Shown here in pieces: positions 44,168-51,950 of a stretch of DNA of 64,000 nucleotides. The notes under the pieces are model-generated. The model was not told the DNA's origin, searched no databases, and was given only the letters and a program-made list of their open reading frames with translations. A program made the translations under genes and the position numbers. Each line of letters begins with the position of its first letter. The stretch's first letter is position 1. The stretch is from Chryseolinea lacunae (GTDB lineage Bacteria > Bacteroidota > Bacteroidia > Cytophagales > Cyclobacteriaceae): the NCBI RefSeq assembly GCF_016735595.1, contig NZ_JAERRB010000001.1, positions 806,001-870,000 of the forward strand, in the 5' to 3' direction.

Positions 44168-45064
44168 ATGAAAATTCTTGTCACCGGTGCCAATGGTCTG
44201 TTAGGTCAAAAATTAATAGAACGCTGGCAAGGTGATCCTTCCATCGACCTCTATACCACCGCGCGAAGAGCCGCTGTGTTGCCGGTCGATCCCGATAAAT
44301 TTTTCCTGGCCGACCTAACCGACCCGCACGCCGTGGAGGCGTTGGTTGACCGCATCAAACCCGACACCATTGTGCACACTGCCGCCATGACGCAGGTAGA
44401 TCAATGCGAGCAGGACAAGGCCGGCTGCTGGAAAGTGAATGTCGATGCTGTAGATTATCTCATCCAGGCCTCGCGAAAAAACAACGCACACCTGGTGCAC
44501 CTTTCCACAGACTTCATTTTCGATGGAAGTCATGGCCCCCTGCAAGAATCGGATCAACCCAACCCGGTGAACTATTACGGCGAAAGCAAAGTAGCCGCCG
44601 AGAAGCTGGTGATGGAAAGCGGACTGACGTGGAGCATTGTGCGCACGGTGCTGGTCTATGGCATCACGCAGGATATGAGCCGCTCCAACATCATTACGTG
44701 GGTGAAGAAAAATCTGGAAGCGGGCAGCGTCATCAAAGTAGTGACCGATCAGTGGCGCACGCCCACGCTTGCCGAAGACCTGGCCGAAGGTTGCCACCTG
44801 GTGGCTGTGCAACGCGCTACGGGTGTGTATCACATCTCGGGAAAAGATTTTCTCACACCGCACCAGATGGCGTTGCAGACCGCCGACTTCTTTCAGTTGG
44901 ACGCGTCGCTTATTCAAGAAACCAATGCCGCAATTTTTAAAGAAACAGCACGTCGCCCGCTGCGCACGGGGTTCATCATAGACAAAGCCGTGCGCGAACT
45001 TGGCTACGCACCCCACTCCTTTCGCGAAGGCATGGCACTCGTTTCGTCGCAGTTGAAAAAGTAG
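44168..45064 (+). CDS. NAD(P)-dependent sugar epimerase/reductase, dTDP-4-dehydrorhamnose reductase-like
   Basis: 298 residues, extended SDR fold. ILVTGANGLLGQKL gives the GxxGxxG cofactor motif (about 6-15). DTIVHTAAMTQVDQCE, VHLSTDFIFDGSHGPLQESD and the catalytic YYGESKVAAEKLV (YxxxK) match RfbD. The enzyme type reduces dTDP-4-keto-rhamnose in the rhamnose pathway. The other rml genes are absent here, so a generic sugar-nucleotide reductase is equally possible. The TACATTTA segment 28 bases upstream may be its -7 box. Confidence 0.85.
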   Translation: MKILVTGANGLLGQKLIERWQGDPSIDLYTTARRAAVLPVDPDKFFLADLTDPHAVEALVDRIKPDTIVHTAAMTQVDQCEQDKAGCWKVNVDAVDYLIQASRKNNAHLVHLSTDFIFDGSHGPLQESDQPNPVNYYGESKVAAEKLVMESGLTWSIVRTVLVYGITQDMSRSNIITWVKKNLEAGSVIKVVTDQWRTPTLAEDLAEGCHLVAVQRATGVYHISGKDFLTPHQMALQTADFFQLDASLIQETNAAIFKETARRPLRTGFIIDKAVRELGYAPHSFREGMALVSSQLKK

Positions 45065-45065
45065 A

Positions 45066-46469
45066 CTACGCCTTCCTTTTTTGCCGCAGGGCAATGTAAT
45101 ACAACGGCACACCGATCAACGTGATGATCAGTCCCGGCCACGTATAGCCTGGTTTATAGGTGATGAGCAATGTGCAAAACGTGGTGCCCATCAGTATGTA
45201 GATTAACGGCAGCACCGGGTAGCCAAACGCTTTATAGGGTCTTGGCGCATCCGGCATTTTTTTACGGAGAATGAAGATGCCGACGATGGTGAGCATGTAG
45301 AACAACACCACAACAAACGACACCATGTCGAGCAGGTCGCCATATTTTCCACTGAGACACCACAACGAAGCAAGAACGGCCTGCACCCACAACGCGCGCT
45401 GCGGCACAGCAAACCGATTGAGTTCGCCCACCTGACGGAAGAACACACCGTCTTTGGCCATGGTGTAGTAAACACGCGCGCCCGCCAGAATCAACCCGTT
45501 GTTACAGCCAAACGTCGACACCATAATCATGAGGGCGATAATGATCGTGCCCCCGTTTCCAAAGATCATGTTCGAAGCCGCCACACCCACTCTGTCTTTT
45601 TCGGCAAACGCAATGTCGTGCATGGGCAGCACGGCCGTGTACATGAGGTTGGCGCTTACATAGATGATGGTGACGATGAGCGTTCCCAGAAAGAGGCTGA
45701 GCCCAATGTTGCGCTGGGGATTTTTCATTTCGCCGGCAATGAACGTCACGTTGTTCCAGGCATCGCTGCTGAAGATGGAGCCCACCATGGCCGCCGCAAT
45801 TGCGCCAATGGCCGCGATGGAAGTATAGGTTTCTATGCTGTTGTCGGCGTTGAGTTTGTGAAGGTCCCACGCGTTGGTCCAGTTCGCGGTCCACACGTCG
45901 CCATTCATCATGATGAAGCCAAACACAATGAGGCCAAAGAGGCTCAGCAGTTTTGTGACGGTAAACGTTGTTTGAATGGCCTTGCCCCCCTGCACACCGC
46001 GGCTGTTGATGAAGGTGAGCACCACGATGATGAAGATGGACACAAGCTGCGCCGGCGAAACTTTCATGAAGGTCAGGTCCAGCAACACGATGTCTTCGCT
46101 CACGCCGGGCACAATGTAGGCCATGAATTTCGAGAAGGCCACGCCCACCGCTGCGATAGTGCCCGTTTGAATGACGGCAAAGAAACTCCAGCCGTAGAGA
46201 AAAGCAACCAGGGGATTATAAGCTTCCTTGAGGTATACATATTGGCCACCGGCCTTGGGGAACATGCCACTCAGCTCGCCATAGCTCACGGCGGCTGTCA
46301 CGGTCATGAAGCCGGTGATGAGCCACACGGCAATCAACCATCCCGATCCTCCCACATTGCGCAGGATGTCGGCGCTCACAATAAAAATTCCCGATCCTAT
46401 CATTGAACCGGCCACCAGCATGGTGCCGTCCCACAAGCCTAGCACAGGCTTAAACTTTGTCTCACTCAT
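45066..46469 (-). CDS. APC-family amino-acid permease
   Basis: 467 residues, about 12 TM helices. Helix 1 carries the signature GSMIGSGIFIV, next to LGLWDGTMLVAG. GMFPKAGGQYVYLKEAYNP, SSDAWNNVTFIAGEMKNPQRNI and LILAGARVYYTMAKDG are LAT/APC blocks. C-terminal RPYKAFGYPVLPLIYI is also typical. It would exchange or import amino acids by proton symport; the specific amino acid is unknown. A longer TTG start at 46487 is possible, but the ATG at 46469 gives the usual short N-terminus. Confidence 0.92.
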   Translation of the reverse strand: MSETKFKPVLGLWDGTMLVAGSMIGSGIFIVSADILRNVGGSGWLIAVWLITGFMTVTAAVSYGELSGMFPKAGGQYVYLKEAYNPLVAFLYGWSFFAVIQTGTIAAVGVAFSKFMAYIVPGVSEDIVLLDLTFMKVSPAQLVSIFIIVVLTFINSRGVQGGKAIQTTFTVTKLLSLFGLIVFGFIMMNGDVWTANWTNAWDLHKLNADNSIETYTSIAAIGAIAAAMVGSIFSSDAWNNVTFIAGEMKNPQRNIGLSLFLGTLIVTIIYVSANLMYTAVLPMHDIAFAEKDRVGVAASNMIFGNGGTIIIALMIMVSTFGCNNGLILAGARVYYTMAKDGVFFRQVGELNRFAVPQRALWVQAVLASLWCLSGKYGDLLDMVSFVVVLFYMLTIVGIFILRKKMPDAPRPYKAFGYPVLPLIYILMGTTFCTLLITYKPGYTWPGLIITLIGVPLYYIALRQKRKA

Positions 46470-46591
46470 CAGCGATTCCGTTATCAATAAGTTTTGAATA
46501 TAGGGAAATCGCCCGAATCTGCCAGCAAGGTTTTTTTTATGTCACACCACACCCTAACCCCGCCAGTAAACCCCATTGATGGCTATAGCCA

Positions 46592-47749
46592 CTATACCAT
46601 GTCTTCACCCAATTCTTCGGCCAGTTTCATGTTGGGGATCTCGAACTTGAACATCGTGCCCTCGCCAAAGGTGGATTGCACCGTGATCTGACCCCTCAGT
46701 TTTTCCACGGTCTCCTTCACAATGTAGAGCCCCAGCCCGGCACCCTCGCTGCGGTCGGTGGCCCGGAAAAACATATCGAACACGCGGGGAAGCAGGTCGG
46801 CCGTGATGCCGATGCCGTTGTCGTGAAAATGGAAGGTGGCTTTGCGTTCATCTACCGTGATGAGAAAACGCACAAACGATTCGTCCTTTTGCAGGTCGCG
46901 ATATTTGATAGCGTTAGAAAGCAGGTTGTTAAAAATCACCGAGAGGCGATAACCATCGGCGTATAGTGGAATGGTCTCGTCTATTTTGATTTCCTTGATG
47001 ATCTGATCCGATCCCTCCATGTATTGCAGACGCTCCACGCTGTCGCTCACAATTTCGGCGAGGTTCACCTTTTTCACATTCAGGTTGTTCCGGGCGTTGC
47101 GCGAATAGTCCAGGATTTCTTTCAGCGTGTCGTCGAGCTTCTGGATGCTGTGCTCCATCATGTTGAAATAGTGATCGAAGATGTTGTCGCGTTGCTGGTC
47201 GTTCATCTTGGCCAGGTTCAACAAGCCCAGCACCGACATGAGGGGTGCGCGCAGATTATGCGACACACTGTAGACAAAGCTGTCGAGCTCCTTGTTGATC
47301 TTCACCAGTTCTTCGTTCTGCTTGCGCAGTTCGCCATCGGAACGTTTCCGTTCTTTCTCCAGCGCTTTTTGTTTTAGCGAATTGACGATGGCCGCGGGAA
47401 GGCGGATCAGGTTTGACTTCAGCACATAGTCGTCGGCCCCTTGCTTGAGACAGCTCACGGCAAATTCTTCCGACACCGATCCGGTCACCAGGATGAAGGG
47501 AATCTGCACGCCCGCACGGCGACACAACTTCAGTGCATCAAAGGAGTTGAACTGGGGCAGACGGTGGTCCGACAAAATCACATCGGCCTCGTAGGTGCGC
47601 AGCGCATCCACAAATTCCTGTCGGCTGTCTACACGGTTGGTCTCAAACGTGATCCCTTCCTTCTGCAACACGCGCTCGATCAGTCCTACATCGTCCTCCA
47701 CGTCTTCTAGCACGAGGATCCTCAACGGTTTATCATTCATAAAAGACAT
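46592..47749 (-). CDS. Receiver-histidine kinase hybrid protein
   Basis: 385 residues. N-terminal receiver domain (8-125) with acidic ILVLEDVEDD and phosphoacceptor Asp61 (ILSDHRLP); the Lys appears in DYVLKS. A coiled coil leads to the dimerisation helix YSVSHNLRAPLMSV with His163. The HATPase contains NNLLSNAIKYRD, DNGIGITADLLPRVFDMFFRAT and GAGLGLYIVKETVEK. With receiver first and kinase second, it likely relays phosphate from the upstream CHASE3 kinase. It is the last gene of a three-gene unit (gap 14 bases). Confidence 0.93.
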   Translation of the reverse strand: MSFMNDKPLRILVLEDVEDDVGLIERVLQKEGITFETNRVDSRQEFVDALRTYEADVILSDHRLPQFNSFDALKLCRRAGVQIPFILVTGSVSEEFAVSCLKQGADDYVLKSNLIRLPAAIVNSLKQKALEKERKRSDGELRKQNEELVKINKELDSFVYSVSHNLRAPLMSVLGLLNLAKMNDQQRDNIFDHYFNMMEHSIQKLDDTLKEILDYSRNARNNLNVKKVNLAEIVSDSVERLQYMEGSDQIIKEIKIDETIPLYADGYRLSVIFNNLLSNAIKYRDLQKDESFVRFLITVDERKATFHFHDNGIGITADLLPRVFDMFFRATDRSEGAGLGLYIVKETVEKLRGQITVQSTFGEGTMFKFEIPNMKLAEELGEDMV

Positions 47750-47763
47750 CAGTTTACTTGTTC

Positions 47764-48189
47764 CTACCTGGGCGGTTCGTTCAACAGCAGCCAGAACAAA
47801 CCCAGCTGCGCCACCGCTTCCATAAATTTGTCGAATTCAACGGGTTTCACCACGTAGGCATTCACCCCTAGTTTATAAGACTCCACGATATCGCGTTCTT
47901 CTTTCGACGATGTGAGCACCACCACGGGAATGACCTTCCGCACGGGATCACTTTTTATTTTTCGCAACACTTCGATACCATCCACTTTCGGCATCTTCAG
48001 GTCCAACAAGATTATCTTCGGAATGTTCGAAGCTTCTTCATTAAACAAAAACCGAAGGGCTTCCTCGCCATCCTGCAAATGCACGAGGTTGTTGGCCAGG
48101 TTATGTTTTTTCAAAACGCGGATGGTCAATTCTGCGTCGTCCGGGTTGTCTTCAATCAATAGTATTTCAACGGCTGCACTGGTTGTCAT
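47764..48189 (-). CDS. Stand-alone response regulator (CheY/Rcp1-like)
   Basis: 141 residues, receiver domain only. Acidic pocket [11 protein letters not shown], phosphoacceptor Asp63 in [11 protein letters not shown], Thr in VVLTSSKEE, and Lys in [30 protein letters not shown] and FLFNEE mark the Rcp1-like group that pairs with PAS or phytochrome-type kinases. There is no output domain, so it acts by protein contact or as a phosphate shuttle. It lies between two kinases, 12 bases after the first. Confidence 0.94.
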   Translation of the reverse strand: MTTSAAVEILLIEDNPDDAELTIRVLKKHNLANNLVHLQDGEEALRFLFNEEASNIPKIILLDLKMPKVDGIEVLRKIKSDPVRKVIPVVVLTSSKEERDIVESYKLGVNAYVVKPVEFDKFMEAVAQLGLFWLLLNEPPR

Positions 48190-48201
48190 GACGGCTATAG
48201 G

Positions 48202-49920
48202 TTATCGGGTTTCAGAAGGAATGTAAAACGAAAATGTGGCACCGGCGTCCACTGCGGCCTCTGCCCAGATTTTGCCGCCGTGACGCGATATGATTCTGTG
48301 CACCAACGCCAGGCCCACACCCGTGCCTTCAAAGTCCTGCACTTTGTGGAGGCGCTGAAACACACCAAAAAGTTTATTGGCATATTTCATGTCGAAGCCC
48401 ACGCCATTGTCGCGAATGGAGTAGATGGTTTTGTCTTCTTCGGTTGTGCAGGTGATTTCAATTTCGGTGAGGGGCTTTTTGCTGGAATATTTCAGTGCGT
48501 TGGAGATCAGGTTTTCCCACACCTGCCGCAGCATGTTGTTGTCGCCTTCGACCAGGGCAAGCGGATGCACCACAAAGTTGATAACGCGTTCTTTCTCCTG
48601 TTCCATCAACTCGCGGCGGAGATTGTTCACCATGGTGTTGAAGTCTACACGACTGTGCGAAAGTTCCTTGCGGCCGACGCGCGAAAAATCCAGCAAGTCG
48701 TCAATAAGTTTGCCCATACGCCTGGCGTTGCGCACCACAATATCGATCACGCGGTTGGCTTCTGGATCGAGTTTGGGCCCATAGTCTTCCTTCAAAATCC
48801 GCGCATAGCCATCGATGGAGCGCAGCGGCGCGCGAAGGTCGTGCGACACCGAGTAGGTGAAGGCCTCCAGCTCGTTGTTGAGTTGCATTATTTTCGCTTC
48901 GGATTTCTTGCGTTCGGTGAGGTTGAACACGGTGGAGCGGCTTCGCACAAAATCGCCCTGCTCGTTTTTCACTGCCGTGCTGTTGAGTATGACCGGGAGC
49001 CCTTCGCCGTTTTTCCGAACCAGGTTAAACTCCAGGTTGCTCACCGAGCCCGTGGTTTTGAATTTCTCAAAGTTATTTTCGAAGAGCGATTTACTCTCTG
49101 CCGTAAGCAAGTCTATGAACCTTTTTTTACCCACAATTTCGTCGCGCGTATACCCCAGCCATTGCAACCACATGTTGTTCATTTCGCTGATGTAGCCTTC
49201 GGCGTTCAGGGAGTGATAGCCGCAAGGCGCATTGTTGTAGAGGTCACGGATTTCTTCCGACACTTCCCGCAATGATTGTTCAGCCAACACCCGCCTCCGG
49301 AACGAAGCATGAATGGCATAAAACACCAACACCAGGATAACGGCACCCGAAAACTGCATCAACAAAAACGTTCTCATAAATTTCGATTCGCCCAGCACGC
49401 TGGCTTCGGTGCGGTGCTGCAACAGCACTTTTTCACGTTGCTGCATCTGCATGATGGCTGCCGTGAGTTCTTTCGTGATGGCATCGTTCGCTGCCGACGG
49501 CACCAGCCTGCGCGCCGCCAACACGGACTGGCTACGGGCCAGCATCACTTCCTGTATAAATTTCACTTTTTTGCGACCCGTCATACGCATGCTGTCCAAG
49601 GTCCTGAGTTGTGCGGGATTGTCGTGCACAAGCGCTCCCAGAATTCGGGTATGCTCGGCGGCCATGCGCAATTCTCCACGGTAGAAGGACGCAAAAGATG
49701 TGTCGCCCGTTTCGATGAATTGATATAGTCCAACTTCAAGTCTCAAGGCCGCAGAATAAAGTTGCTCGACATGATACAACACTTCATTAGTGTGTGTAAC
49801 CTGTCGCGTGGTAACCGTAGATTCCTTGAAATAACGATAGGTATATATGCCCAGCGAGGCCAGTATGGCAAAGGCAACAATGCAACCCAACAGTATTCTT
49901 CTCTCGAAATATACCTTCAT
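48202..49920 (-). CDS. CHASE3-PAS sensor histidine kinase
   Basis: 572 residues. An N-terminal TM (about 8-27) and a second TM (about 190-210) bracket a periplasmic all-helical CHASE3 domain (about 35-185). A PAS/PAC module (about 225-345) with NNAPCGYHSLNAEGYISEMNN follows. The dimerisation helix has FTYSVSHDLRAPLRSIDGY (His about 359). The HATPase has ENLISNALKYSSKKP, IRDNGVGFDMKYANKLFGVFQRLH and FEGTGVGLALVHRIISRHGGKIW. This HDLRAPL layout is close to phytochrome-like kinases that pair with Rcp1 regulators, and an Rcp1-like gene follows by 12 bases. The periplasmic CHASE3 signal is unknown. Confidence 0.94.
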   Translation of the reverse strand: MKVYFERRILLGCIVAFAILASLGIYTYRYFKESTVTTRQVTHTNEVLYHVEQLYSAALRLEVGLYQFIETGDTSFASFYRGELRMAAEHTRILGALVHDNPAQLRTLDSMRMTGRKKVKFIQEVMLARSQSVLAARRLVPSAANDAITKELTAAIMQMQQREKVLLQHRTEASVLGESKFMRTFLLMQFSGAVILVLVFYAIHASFRRRVLAEQSLREVSEEIRDLYNNAPCGYHSLNAEGYISEMNNMWLQWLGYTRDEIVGKKRFIDLLTAESKSLFENNFEKFKTTGSVSNLEFNLVRKNGEGLPVILNSTAVKNEQGDFVRSRSTVFNLTERKKSEAKIMQLNNELEAFTYSVSHDLRAPLRSIDGYARILKEDYGPKLDPEANRVIDIVVRNARRMGKLIDDLLDFSRVGRKELSHSRVDFNTMVNNLRRELMEQEKERVINFVVHPLALVEGDNNMLRQVWENLISNALKYSSKKPLTEIEITCTTEEDKTIYSIRDNGVGFDMKYANKLFGVFQRLHKVQDFEGTGVGLALVHRIISRHGGKIWAEAAVDAGATFSFYIPSETR

Positions 49921-50218
49921 ACACTTTCCTGTCCGTTAATAATACGCTTCACCGATGCTTTATTGCGTTCGGCTACTACTTCGATATACCCGTGCGGGAC
50001 ATACCCTACCTGACACGTTGCGACAAAGTGTGATGGTCAGGCATTCATCTACACTTCACTGGATGGGCTCCGTAAAAATAAATATACGACCTAGATTCGT
50101 ATCCAAAATTTATTCTTCGAAAAGAATTTTGGGCACCGTGAGCGACGGGGATTTTTGCAGGTTTAACGGCGGGAATGCTTCCCTGTCCAACCTAAACCTT
50201 CATGCGACGTGAGGCCGT

Positions 50219-51880
50219 TTATTCAAATATTTCAACAATGGGTTGCCCGGTGCTGCCGCTGGGGTATTTAATTTTCAACAATGCCGAAATAGTGGGCGCT
50301 ATGTCGGTGATGGGATGATAGTGATAAGAAGTGCCCTTCTTCACACCATAGCCATAGAACAGCGCCGGCACGTGTGTATCGTATTTGTAGGGCGAGCCGT
50401 GCGTAGTGCCCTGCACCGATGCCGATTCGAACCAGCCGGGCTCCAGGGCAATGAGTATGTCGCCCGAACGCTTGGGATGAAAACCACGAATAAACATTCC
50501 CTTCACACCGCCTTCGTCATAGTTGGCCTGACGCAATTGGGATTCTGTGTAATAGTTTGCCACACCGTCTACCGTCATCAGGTATTTGCCGATGAGCTCG
50601 GTCACGATGATCATGTCGATTCCCGAAGTTTTGGGGTCCCGCTGAAAAGCTGCCTGGTTCAAAAAGATCTGCTCGTTGCTGATGTTCTCGATGAAGTCGC
50701 GCCCCGGATAATAGGTGGCCAGAAATTCGTTCAGTTTTGCTTTCACATAGCTTTCATTGAAATATCCCGCCGGCATCTTGCTGTCTTTCATATACTGCGG
50801 CACATCGGCCACGGCGTGATCGGCCGTAAGGAACACCGTATAGTTTCCGGCGCCCACTTGCTTGTCGAGGTTCTTCAACAAATCGTCGATGTTGCGATCA
50901 AGGCGCAGATAAATATCTTCTACCTCCACAGCATTGGGGCCCATCATGTGGCCCACCAGGTCGGTGGTGGAATAGGAGATGCACAGAAAATCGGTGACCT
51001 CGTGTTTTCCCATTTGCTCGTTCAGCACGGCGGTCTTCGCCATCTCGGTGAGGTAGTCGTTGGCAAAGGGCGTGTAGGGCAACAGTTCGAAGTTGTTATT
51101 TTTTCCGCGAAGCTGACTCAATGCATACGGAAACACCGAGCGGTCTTTGCCGTTCATTTTGCGTTCGTAGGGGCTGCTGTCGGGTCCGCTCTCGGTATAT
51201 TGTTCGATGGGATACAAGGTCTTCCATTCCTGGTTGAGGTATTGATTGGCGAGGTTCTGCCCGTTGAACTTGACGAGCCAATCCGGAAGCTTGCTCATGT
51301 AGTAAGTGCTGGTGATAAATTTTCCCGATTGTGAATCATACCAATATGCCGCATCGGCCATGTGTCCGGCAGGCAACGAGGCACCGCGGTCTTTCATGGA
51401 CACGCCAATCACTTTGGCCCGCTTCTGTGTGAACAGCTTCAGCTCGTCGGTGACGGTAGACGACAACATGCGCCAGGGCGACACATCGCCATTGCCCGCG
51501 TCGTTGCCCACCGGTTTTTGCAGCGGATCCTGAACGCAGTTCACATATTGTTTGGCTTGTTTGTCATAAAAATCATTGCCGATGATGCCGTGAATGGCCG
51601 GCGTGGAACCCGTGTAGACCGAGGCGTGGCCCGGGCCGGTCACCGTGGGTGCGTAGTTATAGTGCGCATTGCGCAGCATAAAGCCGTCGTTCATCAAACG
51701 GCGAAAGCCAGCCTCGCCAAATTTTTCATAGAATCTATAAAGGTACTCCTGCCGCATCTGGTCCACCACAATGCCCACCACCAGCTTCGGGCGGTCGGGG
51801 GCGGCCGTTTGTGCATAGAGAGACACGGTGGCTAACGAAAGGATAATGCAAGTGAAGAAGGCGATGATAAAGCGCTGCAT
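50219..51880 (-). CDS. PafA-like alkaline phosphatase family protein
   Basis: 553 residues with a signal peptide (1-23, LYAQ). VGIVVDQMRQEYLYRFYEKFG gives the first metal Asp. The nucleophile segment YAPTVTGPGHASVYTGS has Thr81 at the position equivalent to the phosphodiesterase/PafA threonine. TTDLVGHMMGP (Asp, His) and FLTADHAVADVP (Asp-His) supply the remaining zinc ligands, and YDTHVPALFYG the last His. The Thr nucleophile sets PafA apart from Ser-type PhoA. PafA-like enzymes release phosphate from broad monoesters in the periplasm. I see no Pho-box analogue. Confidence 0.9.
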   Translation of the reverse strand: MQRFIIAFFTCIILSLATVSLYAQTAAPDRPKLVVGIVVDQMRQEYLYRFYEKFGEAGFRRLMNDGFMLRNAHYNYAPTVTGPGHASVYTGSTPAIHGIIGNDFYDKQAKQYVNCVQDPLQKPVGNDAGNGDVSPWRMLSSTVTDELKLFTQKRAKVIGVSMKDRGASLPAGHMADAAYWYDSQSGKFITSTYYMSKLPDWLVKFNGQNLANQYLNQEWKTLYPIEQYTESGPDSSPYERKMNGKDRSVFPYALSQLRGKNNNFELLPYTPFANDYLTEMAKTAVLNEQMGKHEVTDFLCISYSTTDLVGHMMGPNAVEVEDIYLRLDRNIDDLLKNLDKQVGAGNYTVFLTADHAVADVPQYMKDSKMPAGYFNESYVKAKLNEFLATYYPGRDFIENISNEQIFLNQAAFQRDPKTSGIDMIIVTELIGKYLMTVDGVANYYTESQLRQANYDEGGVKGMFIRGFHPKRSGDILIALEPGWFESASVQGTTHGSPYKYDTHVPALFYGYGVKKGTSYHYHPITDIAPTISALLKIKYPSGSTGQPIVEIFE

Positions 51881-51950
51881 ACGGCCGGATTTTAGAATCG
51901 CAAGTTAACGATTAGGCCGGTTTGTCTATAAAATCTTGCTGAACGGTATG

